Source: Nioella sp965215655
GTDB taxonomy: Bacteria; Pseudomonadota; Alphaproteobacteria; Rhodobacterales; Rhodobacteraceae
NCBI RefSeq assembly: GCF_965215655.1
Contig: NZ_OZ244111.1
Coordinates: 1,178,001 to 1,242,000, forward strand
DNA: 64,000 bases
Direction of reading: 5' to 3'
A program made the translations under genes and the position numbers. This document shows, in pieces, positions 1 through 8,184 of the stretch. The notes below the pieces were generated by a model. That model made no database searches, was not told the DNA's origin, and was given only the letters and a program-made list of their open reading frames with translations. How positions within the stretch are numbered: position 1 is the stretch's first letter; the number at the start of each line of letters is the position of its first letter.

Positions 1-80
1 GCTGTTGAAACCCCGGCCAGTCGGGCGACATCCTCCAGCGTGGGGACGGGGCGCGGGACCTGTGGGGCCTTGGCGGTCAT
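1..80 (-). CDS. LacI-family transcriptional regulator, N-terminus only (runs off window)
   Basis: Only the first 26 codons lie inside the window. Reading leftward from an ATG at 80, the peptide contains TLEDVARLAGVST, the first two helices of a LacI/GalR helix-turn-helix. It is divergent from the TRAP transporter operon, and two LacI-type palindromes lie between them, so it is probably the local repressor of the sulfonate operon and of itself. The inducer cannot be told because the sugar-binding-like domain is outside the window. Family assignment is firm from the HTH; the regulatory target is inference from position. Confidence 0.8.
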   Translation of the reverse strand, partial: MTAKAPQVPRPVPTLEDVARLAGVST

Positions 81-158
81 GTCAAATTCACTGCCTTTCT
101 TCCGGGTTTGAGGCTGTCCTTACCGCTTACGTTAAGGGTGAGCGAGGGCAAAGCACAA

Positions 159-196
159 GTGTAAGCGCTTGCATGGGGTCGTGTAAGCGCTTACAC
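159..196. promoter_or_regulatory. Two tandem LacI-type operators
   Basis: Positions 181-196 form a perfect 16-bp palindrome with core TGTAAGCGCTTACA. Positions 159-174 hold a second copy, TGTAAGCGCTTGCA, with one core mismatch. The centres (166/167 and 188/189) are 22 bp apart, about two helical turns, so two dimers would sit on the same DNA face. The central CG and the AAGC/GCTT arms are typical of LacI/GalR operators. They lie between the divergent regulator (start 80) and the small membrane gene at 237. Confidence 0.75.
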
Positions 197-236
197 TGGC
201 TTCGAATCGGCACTTTTGCCGAGTTCGGGAGGAACC

Positions 237-416
237 ATGGTCTTCGCAATTTCAGCAGTCTTGTTTCTGATCTTCCTCGCCAATGTCGTGCTTGGCGCCT
301 TCGCTGACGCCGCGTTCATGGGCGATGTGGCTGAAATGATCGTCCTCTTCCTGACATCCATCACGTTCGTGTCCGGCATTCTGAAGGCAGAGGCCCGGCG
401 CAACGCTGACGAATAA
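237..416 (+). CDS. Small two-helix membrane protein, first gene of the TRAP operon
   Basis: A 59-residue protein with two hydrophobic stretches (about residues 4-22 and 32-50) and a charged tail ending RRNADE. The ATG at 237 is preceded by GGGAGG at 228-233, which decides this start over an upstream in-frame ATG at 216. It lies 27 bp before the Tat-exported TRAP binding protein and just downstream of the operators, so it is probably co-transcribed. I do not recognise a family. An accessory membrane subunit of the transporter is possible, but nothing in the sequence proves it. Confidence 0.6.
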   Translation: MVFAISAVLFLIFLANVVLGAFADAAFMGDVAEMIVLFLTSITFVSGILKAEARRNADE

Positions 417-443
417 GACCGCGAAACTAAGGGAGGAAGCGGA

Positions 444-1592
444 ATGGACTTCAAAGACAAGCAGGAGCTGAAATCGGCCGAACGGCGGAATTTCCTCAAG
501 CTGGCAGGGACCGGTGGCTTTACCGCTGCCATGGTTGCCGGGGCAGGGGGCGTTCTGTGGTCCGATCAGGCCGTCGCACAAACCGCGCAGGAGGAGCGTG
601 AGCGTGAGGACGCGGCTGACCACATCATGACGCTGGCCACCGCCTATGTGCTTGGTGCATCCCGCAGCTACCCGATCATGCAGCTGGACCTGAAGGAAAA
701 CATCCAGAACTTGACCAACGGCAAGGTCTATGTGCGTCTCGCGCCAGGCGGTCAGCTTGGCGCCGGTGGGGCGTTGGCGCAGGCGGTTCAGGGCGGCACC
801 ATCCAATGTGCGCAGCACTCGCTGTCCAACTTCGCGCCCTTCGCGCCGGCTGTTGACCTGATCAACCTGCCGTATTTCTGTGGCTCCAACCAGCGCTTCA
901 CCAACCTGGTCAACTCCGAGACCTGGAACAGCACCGTGCATCCGCGCATCGCGGAGGCGGGCTTCAAGCCGCTTTACTATGTCGTCATCGACCCGCGTGT
1001 CGTGGCCGTGCGTCAGGGCGGCGATGCGATCATCACCCCGGCTGACATGGAAGGCGTCAAGTTCCGCGTTCCGGGCTCCGCCATGTTGCAGCAGTATTAC
1101 CGCATGGTTGGCGCGAACCCGACCCCGGTGGCCTGGGGCGAAACCCCGTCGGCGATCCGTCAGGGCGTGGCCGATGCGCTCGACCCGTCGGTCGGCGCGC
1201 TGCATGTCTTCGGCTTCGGTGAGATTCTCAGCCACGTGACCTTCACCCAGGCGGTGCCAGACGGGCAGGTCTTCTCGATGAACCTGGAATGGTTCAACTC
1301 CCTGCCCGCCGACGTGCAGGAAGGCATTGAGTTTGCCGGCGAGATCACGACGCAGCAGAACCTGGCGAAGGTCCCGGCGGCGCGCGCCTATGCGATGGCC
1401 GAGCTGCGCAACTTCGGAGTGGAGTTCCACTCTCTGAGCGACGACCAGCTGGCCGAATGGCAGGCCGCTGGCGGCTACCAGCGCAGCGAATGGGACGAGT
1501 TCAAGACGGAACTCGCCGGCGACATGGAAACCTTCGCGCGCCTCGAAGAGGCCGCAGGCACCATGGGCCGCTACTACGTCCACGACGCGTAA
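444..1592 (+). CDS. TRAP transporter substrate-binding protein (DctP type), probable sulfonate uptake
   Basis: 382 residues. The N-terminus carries a twin-arginine signal (RRNFLKLAG, Arg14-Arg15) followed by a hydrophobic stretch and a likely cleavage site near AVAQTA, so the protein is exported folded to the periplasm. The mature part has the DctP-type features of extracytoplasmic TRAP receptors, including the conserved KFRVPGS region around residue 205. GGAGG lies a few bases before the ATG. Genes for the small and large membrane subunits follow. Because the next genes degrade dihydroxypropanesulfonate, that sulfonate or sulfolactate is the likely ligand; this is inference from context. Confidence 0.88.
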   Translation: MDFKDKQELKSAERRNFLKLAGTGGFTAAMVAGAGGVLWSDQAVAQTAQEEREREDAADHIMTLATAYVLGASRSYPIMQLDLKENIQNLTNGKVYVRLAPGGQLGAGGALAQAVQGGTIQCAQHSLSNFAPFAPAVDLINLPYFCGSNQRFTNLVNSETWNSTVHPRIAEAGFKPLYYVVIDPRVVAVRQGGDAIITPADMEGVKFRVPGSAMLQQYYRMVGANPTPVAWGETPSAIRQGVADALDPSVGALHVFGFGEILSHVTFTQAVPDGQVFSMNLEWFNSLPADVQEGIEFAGEITTQQNLAKVPAARAYAMAELRNFGVEFHSLSDDQLAEWQAAGGYQRSEWDEFKTELAGDMETFARLEEAAGTMGRYYVHDA

Positions 1593-1694
1593 GATCGACA
1601 AATCCCGGACCGGCGCGCAAGCACTGCGCCGGTCCTTATCCCAACTCCCACAACTTGTGACGAGATGGAGCCGGTGACCCGGGGCGGAGGGGCC

Positions 1695-2210
1695 ATGTCC
1701 AGACTGTATGATGCCATCGACAGGAACGCGGAGCGCTGGCTCCTGCTTGTTTTCTACGTGATGCTGGTCGTCACAATGGCGATCGAGGTGTTGCGGCGGG
1801 AAATCCTGTCCTATTCCTCGATCTGGGGCGAAGAAATCGTCCGCTATTCCTTCATCTACCTGGCCTGGATCGGCGCCGCCGCTGCGGTGCGCGAGCGGGG
1901 CCATATCCGCATCGACGTGATCATGAACTACGTCGGGCCGCGGGTGAAGGCGCTGCTCTATATCCTCGGTGACATCGTTATGTTCGGTGTCTCGGTGATC
2001 GCGCTCTACTGGTCGTGGGAGGCGGTGCACGTGTCCTGGGTCTTCGGCTCGGTCACGCATGGTCTGCGCATCGGCTATTACTTCTTCCTTTTCGCCGTTC
2101 CCTTCGGCTTCGCCCTGGTCATCTTCCGGCTGGTGCAGTCGTTCCTTCGTGACATCTCTGACCTTCGCAACGGCAGGCCCGTTTACGAAGGCGACAAACT
2201 CTTCGATTAA
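1695..2210 (+). CDS. TRAP transporter small permease (DctQ type)
   Basis: 171 residues with four hydrophobic helices, the usual size and topology of the small membrane subunit of TRAP transporters. It works with the large subunit to couple sodium-driven import to the periplasmic receptor. An in-frame ATG exists at 1665, but CGGAGG at 1685-1690 sits just before the ATG at 1695, followed by MSRLYDAIDRNAERW, a typical DctQ beginning. The next gene starts 15 bp after the stop. Confidence 0.88.
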   Translation: MSRLYDAIDRNAERWLLLVFYVMLVVTMAIEVLRREILSYSSIWGEEIVRYSFIYLAWIGAAAAVRERGHIRIDVIMNYVGPRVKALLYILGDIVMFGVSVIALYWSWEAVHVSWVFGSVTHGLRIGYYFFLFAVPFGFALVIFRLVQSFLRDISDLRNGRPVYEGDKLFD

Positions 2211-2225
2211 GGGAGGATCTGCACC

Positions 2226-3557
2226 ATGATGTGGCAAGCCCTGCAAGAAACCTCCCTTCAGCTTGGATGGGATTTCTACGGCCCCGTGATCATCTTCGTC
2301 GTTCTGGTCGCCCTGGCGGTGCCTGTTTGGGCCTCGATCGGTGTCTCGACGATCCTCATGCTGGTCTGGTCCGGCGCGCTGCCGCTCAGCCTGTTGGGCG
2401 AGAAGCTCTTCAGCGGCATCGACGCATTCGCGCTGACCGCCGTTCCGCTCTTCATCCTGACCGGGGACGTGCTGGTCCGAACCGGGCTGTCCCGAAAATT
2501 TCTCGACGTGGCCGAGGCACTGACCTGTTGGGCGAAAGGTGGCTTCGGATCCGCCACCGTCCTGGTCTGCGGCATGTTCGCGGCGATCTCGGGCTCTGAC
2601 GCGGCGGGCGCTGCCGCTGTGGGCCGGATGACCATCGACCGGCTGGTCGAAAGCGGATACCCGCGCCCCTATGCCTGTGCGCTTGTCGCGGCAGGGGCCT
2701 GTACCGGCATCCTGATCCCGCCCTCGATCGCTTACATCATCATCGGACTTGTTCTGGGTATAGCAGTCTCGACCCTGTTCCTTGCCGCGCTGATCCCCGG
2801 CATCCTGATCCTGCTGTCGATCCTTGCCACCAACGTGGTGATGAACCGCCTCAACGGTTGGGAAGGCGGCGGCATCATGACGCCCGCGGAATGGCGCGCG
2901 AACCTGTGGCGGACGATCAAATCCGGCTGGTACGCCTTCCTTGTCCCCGGCATCATCTTCTACGGCATCTTCTCGGGCCGCCTGACCCCGACCGAGGCGG
3001 GTGCCGTCGCTGTGGTCGTCACCATCGCCATTGGCTTCATCCTGGGCACGCTAAAGCTGTCGGACTTCCCGGCGATGCTGGTGAGCTCCGCCAAGGTGAA
3101 CGGGGTGATCCTGCCCATTATCGCCTTCTCGATCCCGCTGGCCGAGGCGCTGGCCATTATCGGCGTGCCGCAGGGCTTCGTCGGTGCGCTGACTTCGCTC
3201 AGCGACAACGAATACGTGCTGATCGGCATGATGGTTCTGATCCTGATCGCGGCGGGCTGCGTCATGGAAACCACGCCCAATATCGTGATCCTCGCGCCGA
3301 TCCTGAAGCCGCTGGCTGACAATATCGGCATGAACGAGGTGCAGTTCTGCATCATGATGATCACTGCGCTCGGGGTGGGCTTCATCACCCCGCCGCTCGG
3401 GCTCAACCTCTTCGTGGTGTCAGGGATCACCGGCGAGTCGATCCTCAGGATCGCGCATCGCGCCATCCCCTTCGTCTTCTTCATGCTGATCGTGACACTG
3501 CTGATCGCCTACGTCCCCGCGATCTCCACCACCCTTCTTCCCGAACTATACAGGTAA
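2226..3557 (+). CDS. TRAP transporter large permease (DctM type)
   Basis: 443 residues and about twelve hydrophobic helices, normal for DctM-type subunits of the ion-transporter superfamily, which form the sodium-coupled channel. Typical motifs are visible: the serine/glycine-rich loop GMFAAISGSDAAGAAAVG around residue 120, PPSIAYII, and GFITPPLGLNLFV near the C-terminus. GGGAGGA at 2211-2217 precedes ATG codons at 2226 and 2229. The stop is 5 bp before hpsN, consistent with one transcript for uptake and oxidation. Confidence 0.92.
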   Translation: MMWQALQETSLQLGWDFYGPVIIFVVLVALAVPVWASIGVSTILMLVWSGALPLSLLGEKLFSGIDAFALTAVPLFILTGDVLVRTGLSRKFLDVAEALTCWAKGGFGSATVLVCGMFAAISGSDAAGAAAVGRMTIDRLVESGYPRPYACALVAAGACTGILIPPSIAYIIIGLVLGIAVSTLFLAALIPGILILLSILATNVVMNRLNGWEGGGIMTPAEWRANLWRTIKSGWYAFLVPGIIFYGIFSGRLTPTEAGAVAVVVTIAIGFILGTLKLSDFPAMLVSSAKVNGVILPIIAFSIPLAEALAIIGVPQGFVGALTSLSDNEYVLIGMMVLILIAAGCVMETTPNIVILAPILKPLADNIGMNEVQFCIMMITALGVGFITPPLGLNLFVVSGITGESILRIAHRAIPFVFFMLIVTLLIAYVPAISTTLLPELYR

Positions 3558-3562
3558 CCGAA

Positions 3563-4870
3563 ATGCCGAGAGAATATCTCAAGAAAGCCACCCTGACCTC
3601 GAAGAGCGATGCCTCCGAGACGCACAAGATCGTGCAGGGGATTCTCGACGATATCGAGGCGGGGGGCGACGCCAAGGCGCTGGAATACGCGGCCAAGTTC
3701 GACAAATACGAGGGCAGCATCATCCTCAGCCCCGAGGAAATCGAGGCCGCCTGCGCCCTGGTGCCCGAAAAGCTCAAGGCTGACATCCGCTTTGCCCATG
3801 ACAACGTGAAGCGCTTCGCCGAGCGGCAGAAGGAAACCGTCGCCAATGTGGAATACGAGGTCGTGCCGGGCCTGATCGCAGGGCAGAAGGCGATCCCCGT
3901 GGACGCGGCGGGCTGCTACGTGCCGGGCGGGCGTTATAGCCACGTGGCCAGCGCCATCATGACCGTGACCACCGCCAAGGTCGCGGGCTGCCGCCACATC
4001 ACCGCCTGTTCGCCTCCGCATCCCGGCGTGGGCGTCGCGCCTGCCATCATCTACGCGGCCCATATCTGCGGGGCCGACAAGATCATGGCCATGGGTGGCG
4101 TGCAGGGCGTTGCGGCGATGACCTTCGGCCTCTTCGGTCTGCCCAAGGCCAACATCCTCGTCGGTCCCGGCAACCAGTTCGTGGCGGAGGCCAAGCGCAT
4201 CCTCTTCGGTCGCGTCGGCATCGACATGATCGCGGGTCCGACCGACAGCCTGATCCTGGCCGATTCAACCGCCGACCCGATGGTGGTGGCGACGGATCTC
4301 GTGGGGCAGGCGGAGCATGGCTATAACTCGCCCGTCTGGCTGGTCACCGACGACCGCGCCTTGGCCGAGGAGGTCATGCGTCTGGTGCCCGACCTGATCA
4401 ACGATCTGCCCGAGGTGAACCGCGACAACGCCACCGCCGCGTGGCGCGATTATGCCGAGGTGATCCTCTGTGCAGATCGCGAGGAAATGGCGACCTGTTC
4501 GGATGACTATGCGCCCGAGCACCTGACGGTGCAGGCCGAGGACCTAGACTGGTGGCTCGACCGGCTGACCTGCTACGGCTCTCTCTTCCTGGGCGAGGAA
4601 ACAACCGTGGCCTTTGGCGACAAGGCGTCGGGTACGAACCACGTTCTGCCCACCTCGGGCGCGGCCAGCTATACCGGTGGGCTTTCTGTGCACAAATACA
4701 TGAAGATCGTGACCTGGCAGCGCGCCACGCGTGAGGGGGCCAAGCCGGTTGCCGAGGCCACCGCGCGCATCGCCCGGCTGGAGGGGATGGAGGGCCACGC
4801 CCGCACCGCCGATATCCGGTTGCACAAGTATTTCCCCGACGAGGTCTTCGACCTCAGCGCCGAGGGCTGA
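3563..4870 (+). CDS. hpsN: Sulfopropanediol 3-dehydrogenase (histidinol dehydrogenase family)
   Basis: 435 residues, clearly of the HisD superfamily (GPTDSLILAD, GQAEHGYNS, APEHLTV with the catalytic Glu-His pair). The setting is not histidine synthesis: it follows a TRAP transporter and precedes two alcohol dehydrogenases and suyAB. This matches HpsN, the NAD-dependent, zinc-containing enzyme oxidising (R)-2,3-dihydroxypropane-1-sulfonate at C3 to (R)-sulfolactate in two steps. The Gln/His of GQAEH and the later Asp/His are the expected metal ligands by analogy with HisD. Family is certain; substrate comes from the gene neighbourhood. Confidence 0.88.
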   Translation: MPREYLKKATLTSKSDASETHKIVQGILDDIEAGGDAKALEYAAKFDKYEGSIILSPEEIEAACALVPEKLKADIRFAHDNVKRFAERQKETVANVEYEVVPGLIAGQKAIPVDAAGCYVPGGRYSHVASAIMTVTTAKVAGCRHITACSPPHPGVGVAPAIIYAAHICGADKIMAMGGVQGVAAMTFGLFGLPKANILVGPGNQFVAEAKRILFGRVGIDMIAGPTDSLILADSTADPMVVATDLVGQAEHGYNSPVWLVTDDRALAEEVMRLVPDLINDLPEVNRDNATAAWRDYAEVILCADREEMATCSDDYAPEHLTVQAEDLDWWLDRLTCYGSLFLGEETTVAFGDKASGTNHVLPTSGAASYTGGLSVHKYMKIVTWQRATREGAKPVAEATARIARLEGMEGHARTADIRLHKYFPDEVFDLSAEG

Positions 4871-4871
4871 C

Positions 4872-5633
4872 ATGGACAACCCATCCGGCCTCTTCGACCT
4901 GACGGGCCACGTGGCCTGCGTCACCGGGGCCAGTTCCGGCCTCGGGCGTCGGGCGGCGTCGGTACTGGCGGCGGCGGGGGCTGAGGTCGTGGGCGTTGCC
5001 CGCCGGGCAGAGGCGCTGGCCGACTGGCAGGCGGAAACCGGGGATAGGGCCGCCGTGGTGGCCTGTGACCTAGCGGACCGCTCCGCGCGGGAAGGACTGG
5101 CAGACCGCCTGTCCGCGCCGTTCGGCGCGCCGGATATCCTCGTGACGGCGGCGGGCATCAACACCCGCCAGCCCGCCGACGAGGTCACGGAATCGGGCTG
5201 GGACGTCACGCTGGAGCTGAACCTCTCGGTGCCCTTCTTCCTCGCGCAGATGCTGGCACCGGGGATGAAGGAAAAAGGCTGGGGCCGGATCGTCAACTTT
5301 GCCTCGCTGCAATCCAGCCGCGCGTTTCCGGGCGGCATCGCCTACGGCGCCAGCAAGGGCGGCATCGCGCAGCTTACCCGCGCCATGGCCGAGGCCTGGT
5401 CGCCCCACGGGATCACGGCAAACGCCATCGGGCCGGGCTTCTTCCCGACCGAGCTGACGGGGGCCGTGTTCAGCGACCCGGAACGCGCCGCCCGCAACGC
5501 GGCACAAACCTGCATCGGCCGCAATGGCGACCTGAGCGACATAGACGGGCCGCTGCTGTTCCTGGCCTCGAACGCCTCGTCCTACGTGACCGGGCAAATC
5601 CTGATGGTGGACGGGGGGTTCACGGCAAAATGA
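4872..5633 (+). CDS. hpsO: Short-chain dehydrogenase, probable DHPS 2-dehydrogenase
   Basis: 253 residues, classical SDR. The nucleotide-binding TGASSGLG is at residues 18-25, NFASLQS carries the catalytic Ser, and YGASK carries the Tyr/Lys pair. The frame is open far upstream into hpsN, but the ATG at 4872, one base after the hpsN stop, begins a normal SDR N-terminus. HpsO and HpsP are thought to interconvert the enantiomers of dihydroxypropanesulfonate through the 2-keto compound so that the R-specific HpsN can use both. The role rests on gene order hpsNOP-suyAB. Confidence 0.82.
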   Translation: MDNPSGLFDLTGHVACVTGASSGLGRRAASVLAAAGAEVVGVARRAEALADWQAETGDRAAVVACDLADRSAREGLADRLSAPFGAPDILVTAAGINTRQPADEVTESGWDVTLELNLSVPFFLAQMLAPGMKEKGWGRIVNFASLQSSRAFPGGIAYGASKGGIAQLTRAMAEAWSPHGITANAIGPGFFPTELTGAVFSDPERAARNAAQTCIGRNGDLSDIDGPLLFLASNASSYVTGQILMVDGGFTAK

Positions 5634-6619
5634 AAGCGCTTGTTTATACCGGCCCCGAGGCCCTGATGGTCACCGACTGCCCCGATCCGGTTGCCGCTCC
5701 CGGAGAGGTCATGATCCGCGTCGACAGTGTCGGCATCTGCGGGTCCGACATGCACGCCTTTCTGGGCCATGATGAACGCCGCCCCGCGCCGCTGATCCTT
5801 GGCCATGAGGCAGCGGGCGTGATCATGGGTGGCGCGCGGGATGGTGAGCGGGTGACGATCAATCCGCTCGTGACCTGCGGCACCTGCAAGCCCTGCACGA
5901 CCGGGCGCGAGAACCTCTGCGCCAGCCGCCAGATCATCTCCATGCCGCCGCGTGAAGGCGCCTTTGCGCAGTTAGTGGCCATGCCCGAGGGCAACCTTGC
6001 GACTGTGCCGGATCACGTGACGCTGGAACAGGCATCGCTGGCCGAACCCATTGCCTGCGGCTGGCACACCGTGCGCCTGGCGCTCGACGTGCTGCGCGAT
6101 GAGCCGCGCGAGGGCCTGACCGCCCTTGTCATCGGCGGTGGTCCCATCGGCGTCGGTGCTGCACTCAGCCTGAAAGCGCAGGGTGTGCCCGATGTGCAGG
6201 TGATCGAGCCCAACCCGATCCGGGCCGAATACCTGAAGAAACGCGGCTTCGACGTGATCGCGCCCGACGATCTGGCCAAGGGCCACATGGTCGATCTGAT
6301 CATCGACGGGGTGGGCTACCCCGCCACCCGCGCCACGGCTTCGGCCCATACCCGCCCTGGCGGCGTGATCGGCCATATCGGGCTTGGGGCTTCCGAAGGC
6401 GGGCTCGATATCCGGCGGATGACCCTGCAAGAGATCACCTTCATCGGCACCTACACCTATACCGCACAGGATTTCCGCGACACCTGCGCGGCCATGTTCT
6501 CCGGCGCGCTCGGTCCCCTCGACTGGACCGAGACGCGCCATCTGGCAGAAGGCCAGCAGGCCTTTGCCGACATCCGGGGGGGCAGCGTGCCGGCCCCGAA
6601 AATCATTCTCAAACCCTGA
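5630..6619 (+). CDS. hpsP: Zinc-type alcohol dehydrogenase, probable DHPS 2-dehydrogenase
   Basis: 329 residues of the medium-chain dehydrogenase family. Seen: the catalytic zinc segment GICGSDMH and GHEAAG, the structural zinc loop with four Cys (CGTCKPCTTGRENLC), and the Rossmann motif GGGPIGVG. Its ATG overlaps the hpsO stop (ATGA), implying translational coupling. With HpsO it would provide the second stereospecific C2 oxidation/reduction needed to racemise dihydroxypropanesulfonate. Family is certain; substrate is inferred from the cluster. Confidence 0.82.
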   Translation: MKALVYTGPEALMVTDCPDPVAAPGEVMIRVDSVGICGSDMHAFLGHDERRPAPLILGHEAAGVIMGGARDGERVTINPLVTCGTCKPCTTGRENLCASRQIISMPPREGAFAQLVAMPEGNLATVPDHVTLEQASLAEPIACGWHTVRLALDVLRDEPREGLTALVIGGGPIGVGAALSLKAQGVPDVQVIEPNPIRAEYLKKRGFDVIAPDDLAKGHMVDLIIDGVGYPATRATASAHTRPGGVIGHIGLGASEGGLDIRRMTLQEITFIGTYTYTAQDFRDTCAAMFSGALGPLDWTETRHLAEGQQAFADIRGGSVPAPKIILKP

Positions 6620-6636
6620 CACGAGGAAAGACCAAA

Positions 6637-6927
6637 ATGTCAAACATCCCGCATCTTCTGGTGCATGATCACGAAGACAATGTCGGCGTGGTCGTGGTCG
6701 AGGGGCTCACCGCAGGCACCGAGATGTTCTGCTGCGTGACCCATGACAACTCCACCTTCACCCTGACCGCCGGGGCGGATGTACCGATCGGGCACAAGAT
6801 CGCGCTGAAGGACCTCAAGGAAGGCGACACCGCCATCAAGTACGGCGAAGACATCGGCAAGATCATCGCCGACATTCCCAAGGGCGCGCATGTGCACACC
6901 CACAACTGCAAAACCAAGCGCTGGTAA
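6637..6927 (+). CDS. suyA: (R)-sulfolactate sulfo-lyase, small subunit
   Basis: 96 residues with the SAF-type fold of the small domain of altronate/galactarate dehydratases (VPIGHKIALKDLKEGD, YGEDIGK). It directly precedes the large subunit. SuyAB, an iron-dependent lyase, splits 3-sulfolactate to pyruvate and sulfite, the step that releases sulfur. A separate small ORF next to a UxaA-type large subunit, right after hpsNOP, is the characteristic SuyAB arrangement. AGGA lies upstream of the ATG. Confidence 0.9.
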   Translation: MSNIPHLLVHDHEDNVGVVVVEGLTAGTEMFCCVTHDNSTFTLTAGADVPIGHKIALKDLKEGDTAIKYGEDIGKIIADIPKGAHVHTHNCKTKRW

Positions 6928-6939
6928 GGAGCCAACAAC

Positions 6940-8121
6940 ATGGCATCGAAATATTCCAACATCACCTTCATGGGATACCGGCGCGAAAACGGCCGCGTGG
7001 GTGTGCGTAATCACGTGATCATCCTGCCCGTCGACGATATCTCTAACGCGGCGTGCGAGGCCGTGGCCAATAACGTCAAGGGCACCATGGCGCTGCCCCA
7101 TGCCTATGGCCGCCTTCAGTTCGGCGAAGACCTTGAGACGCATTTCCGCACCATGATCGGCACCGGGTCGAACCCCAATGTGCACTCGGTCGTTGTGATC
7201 GGGATCGAGCCGGAATGGACCCGCCGCATTGCCGACGGCATCCGCACCACCGGCAAGGAAGTGGCCGAGTTCTCGATCGAACAGAAGGGCGATTTCGAAA
7301 CCATCCGTGCCGCCAGTTGGGCCGCCAAGGACTTCGTCCACAAGGCCACCGAAGTGCAGCGCGAAGAGTGCTCGATCTCGGAGCTTTGGGTTTCCACCAA
7401 ATGCGGCGAAAGCGACACCACTACCGGTCTCGGCTCCTGCCCGACGGTCGGCAACATGTATGACAAGCTGCTGCCCGAAGGCATCACCGGCTTCTTCGGC
7501 GAGACCTCGGAAATCACCGGGGCGGAGCATATCTGCCAGAAGCGCGCCATCAACGAAGAGGTGGGCGAGCGCTGGTACAAGATGTGGAAGGCCTATCAGG
7601 ACGAGGTGATCTTCGCCCACCAGACCGACGACCTGTCCGATAGCCAGCCCACCAAGGGCAACATCCTGGGCGGTCTGACGACCATCGAGGAAAAGGCGCT
7701 CGGCAATCTCGAAAAGATCGGCCGCACGTCGCAATATATCGACATTCTCGACCCGGCAGAGCAGCCCTCGTCGGGCGCGGGTCTCTACTTCATGGACAGC
7801 TCCTCTGCCGCGGCCGAATGCGTGACCCTGATGGCCGCGGGCGGTGCCGTGATCCACACCTTCCCCACCGGGCAAGGCAATGTGGTCGGCAACCCGATCG
7901 TTCCGGTGATCAAGATCACCGCGAACCCGCGCACCGTGCGCACCATGGGCGAGCATATCGACGTGGACGTGTCGGGCATCCTGCGCCGGGATCAGACGAT
8001 CGACGAGGCGGGCGACGCCCTGATCGAGATGATCCGGCGCACCGCCAATGGCCGCAACACCGCGGCAGAAGCGCTCGGCCATCGGGAATTCTCGATGACC
8101 AAACTTTACCGCAGCGCCTAA
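6940..8121 (+). CDS. suyB: (R)-sulfolactate sulfo-lyase, large subunit
   Basis: 393 residues, UxaA/GarD family (GYRRENGRVGVRNHVIILP at the start, STKCGESDTTTGLGSCPTVG in the middle, GNPIVPVIKI and FPTGQGN toward the end). It starts 12 bp after suyA. With SuyA it catalyses beta-elimination of sulfite from (R)-sulfolactate to give pyruvate. No sulfite exporter or sulfite dehydrogenase gene follows in this window, so sulfite disposal must be encoded elsewhere. A hairpin with a T-rich tail follows the stop at once. Confidence 0.92.
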   Translation: MASKYSNITFMGYRRENGRVGVRNHVIILPVDDISNAACEAVANNVKGTMALPHAYGRLQFGEDLETHFRTMIGTGSNPNVHSVVVIGIEPEWTRRIADGIRTTGKEVAEFSIEQKGDFETIRAASWAAKDFVHKATEVQREECSISELWVSTKCGESDTTTGLGSCPTVGNMYDKLLPEGITGFFGETSEITGAEHICQKRAINEEVGERWYKMWKAYQDEVIFAHQTDDLSDSQPTKGNILGGLTTIEEKALGNLEKIGRTSQYIDILDPAEQPSSGAGLYFMDSSSAAAECVTLMAAGGAVIHTFPTGQGNVVGNPIVPVIKITANPRTVRTMGEHIDVDVSGILRRDQTIDEAGDALIEMIRRTANGRNTAAEALGHREFSMTKLYRSA

Positions 8122-8132
8122 CCGCGCAGTCC

Positions 8133-8165
8133 CGGGCGGCGGATCCTCCTGCCGCCCGGATCTTT
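8133..8165 (+). terminator. Intrinsic terminator or attenuator after suyB
   Basis: An 8-bp perfect GC stem (8133-8140 CGGGCGGC pairing with 8151-8158 GCCGCCCG) around a 10-nt loop is followed by GATCTTTT. It lies 11 bp after the suyB stop and 20 bp before the next gene on the same strand, so it may reduce rather than abolish read-through into the dehydrogenase. Confidence 0.65.
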
Positions 8166-8184
8166 TCTGAACGGACCTGAGCCC

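Noticed and set aside
252..2246. 664-codon minus-strand frame opposite the TRAP genes
   Set aside because: It spans three genes with firm TRAP motifs, and its composition is that of an antisense shadow.
3563..4870. HpsN considered as histidinol dehydrogenase of histidine biosynthesis
   Set aside because: No other his gene follows, and the gene lies within a TRAP-hpsOP-suyAB operon, so the sulfopropanediol enzyme is the better reading.
6640..8082. 480-codon minus-strand frame opposite suyAB
   Set aside because: Rich in His/Asp/Gly with no recognisable motifs, while the plus strand encodes clear SuyA and SuyB.
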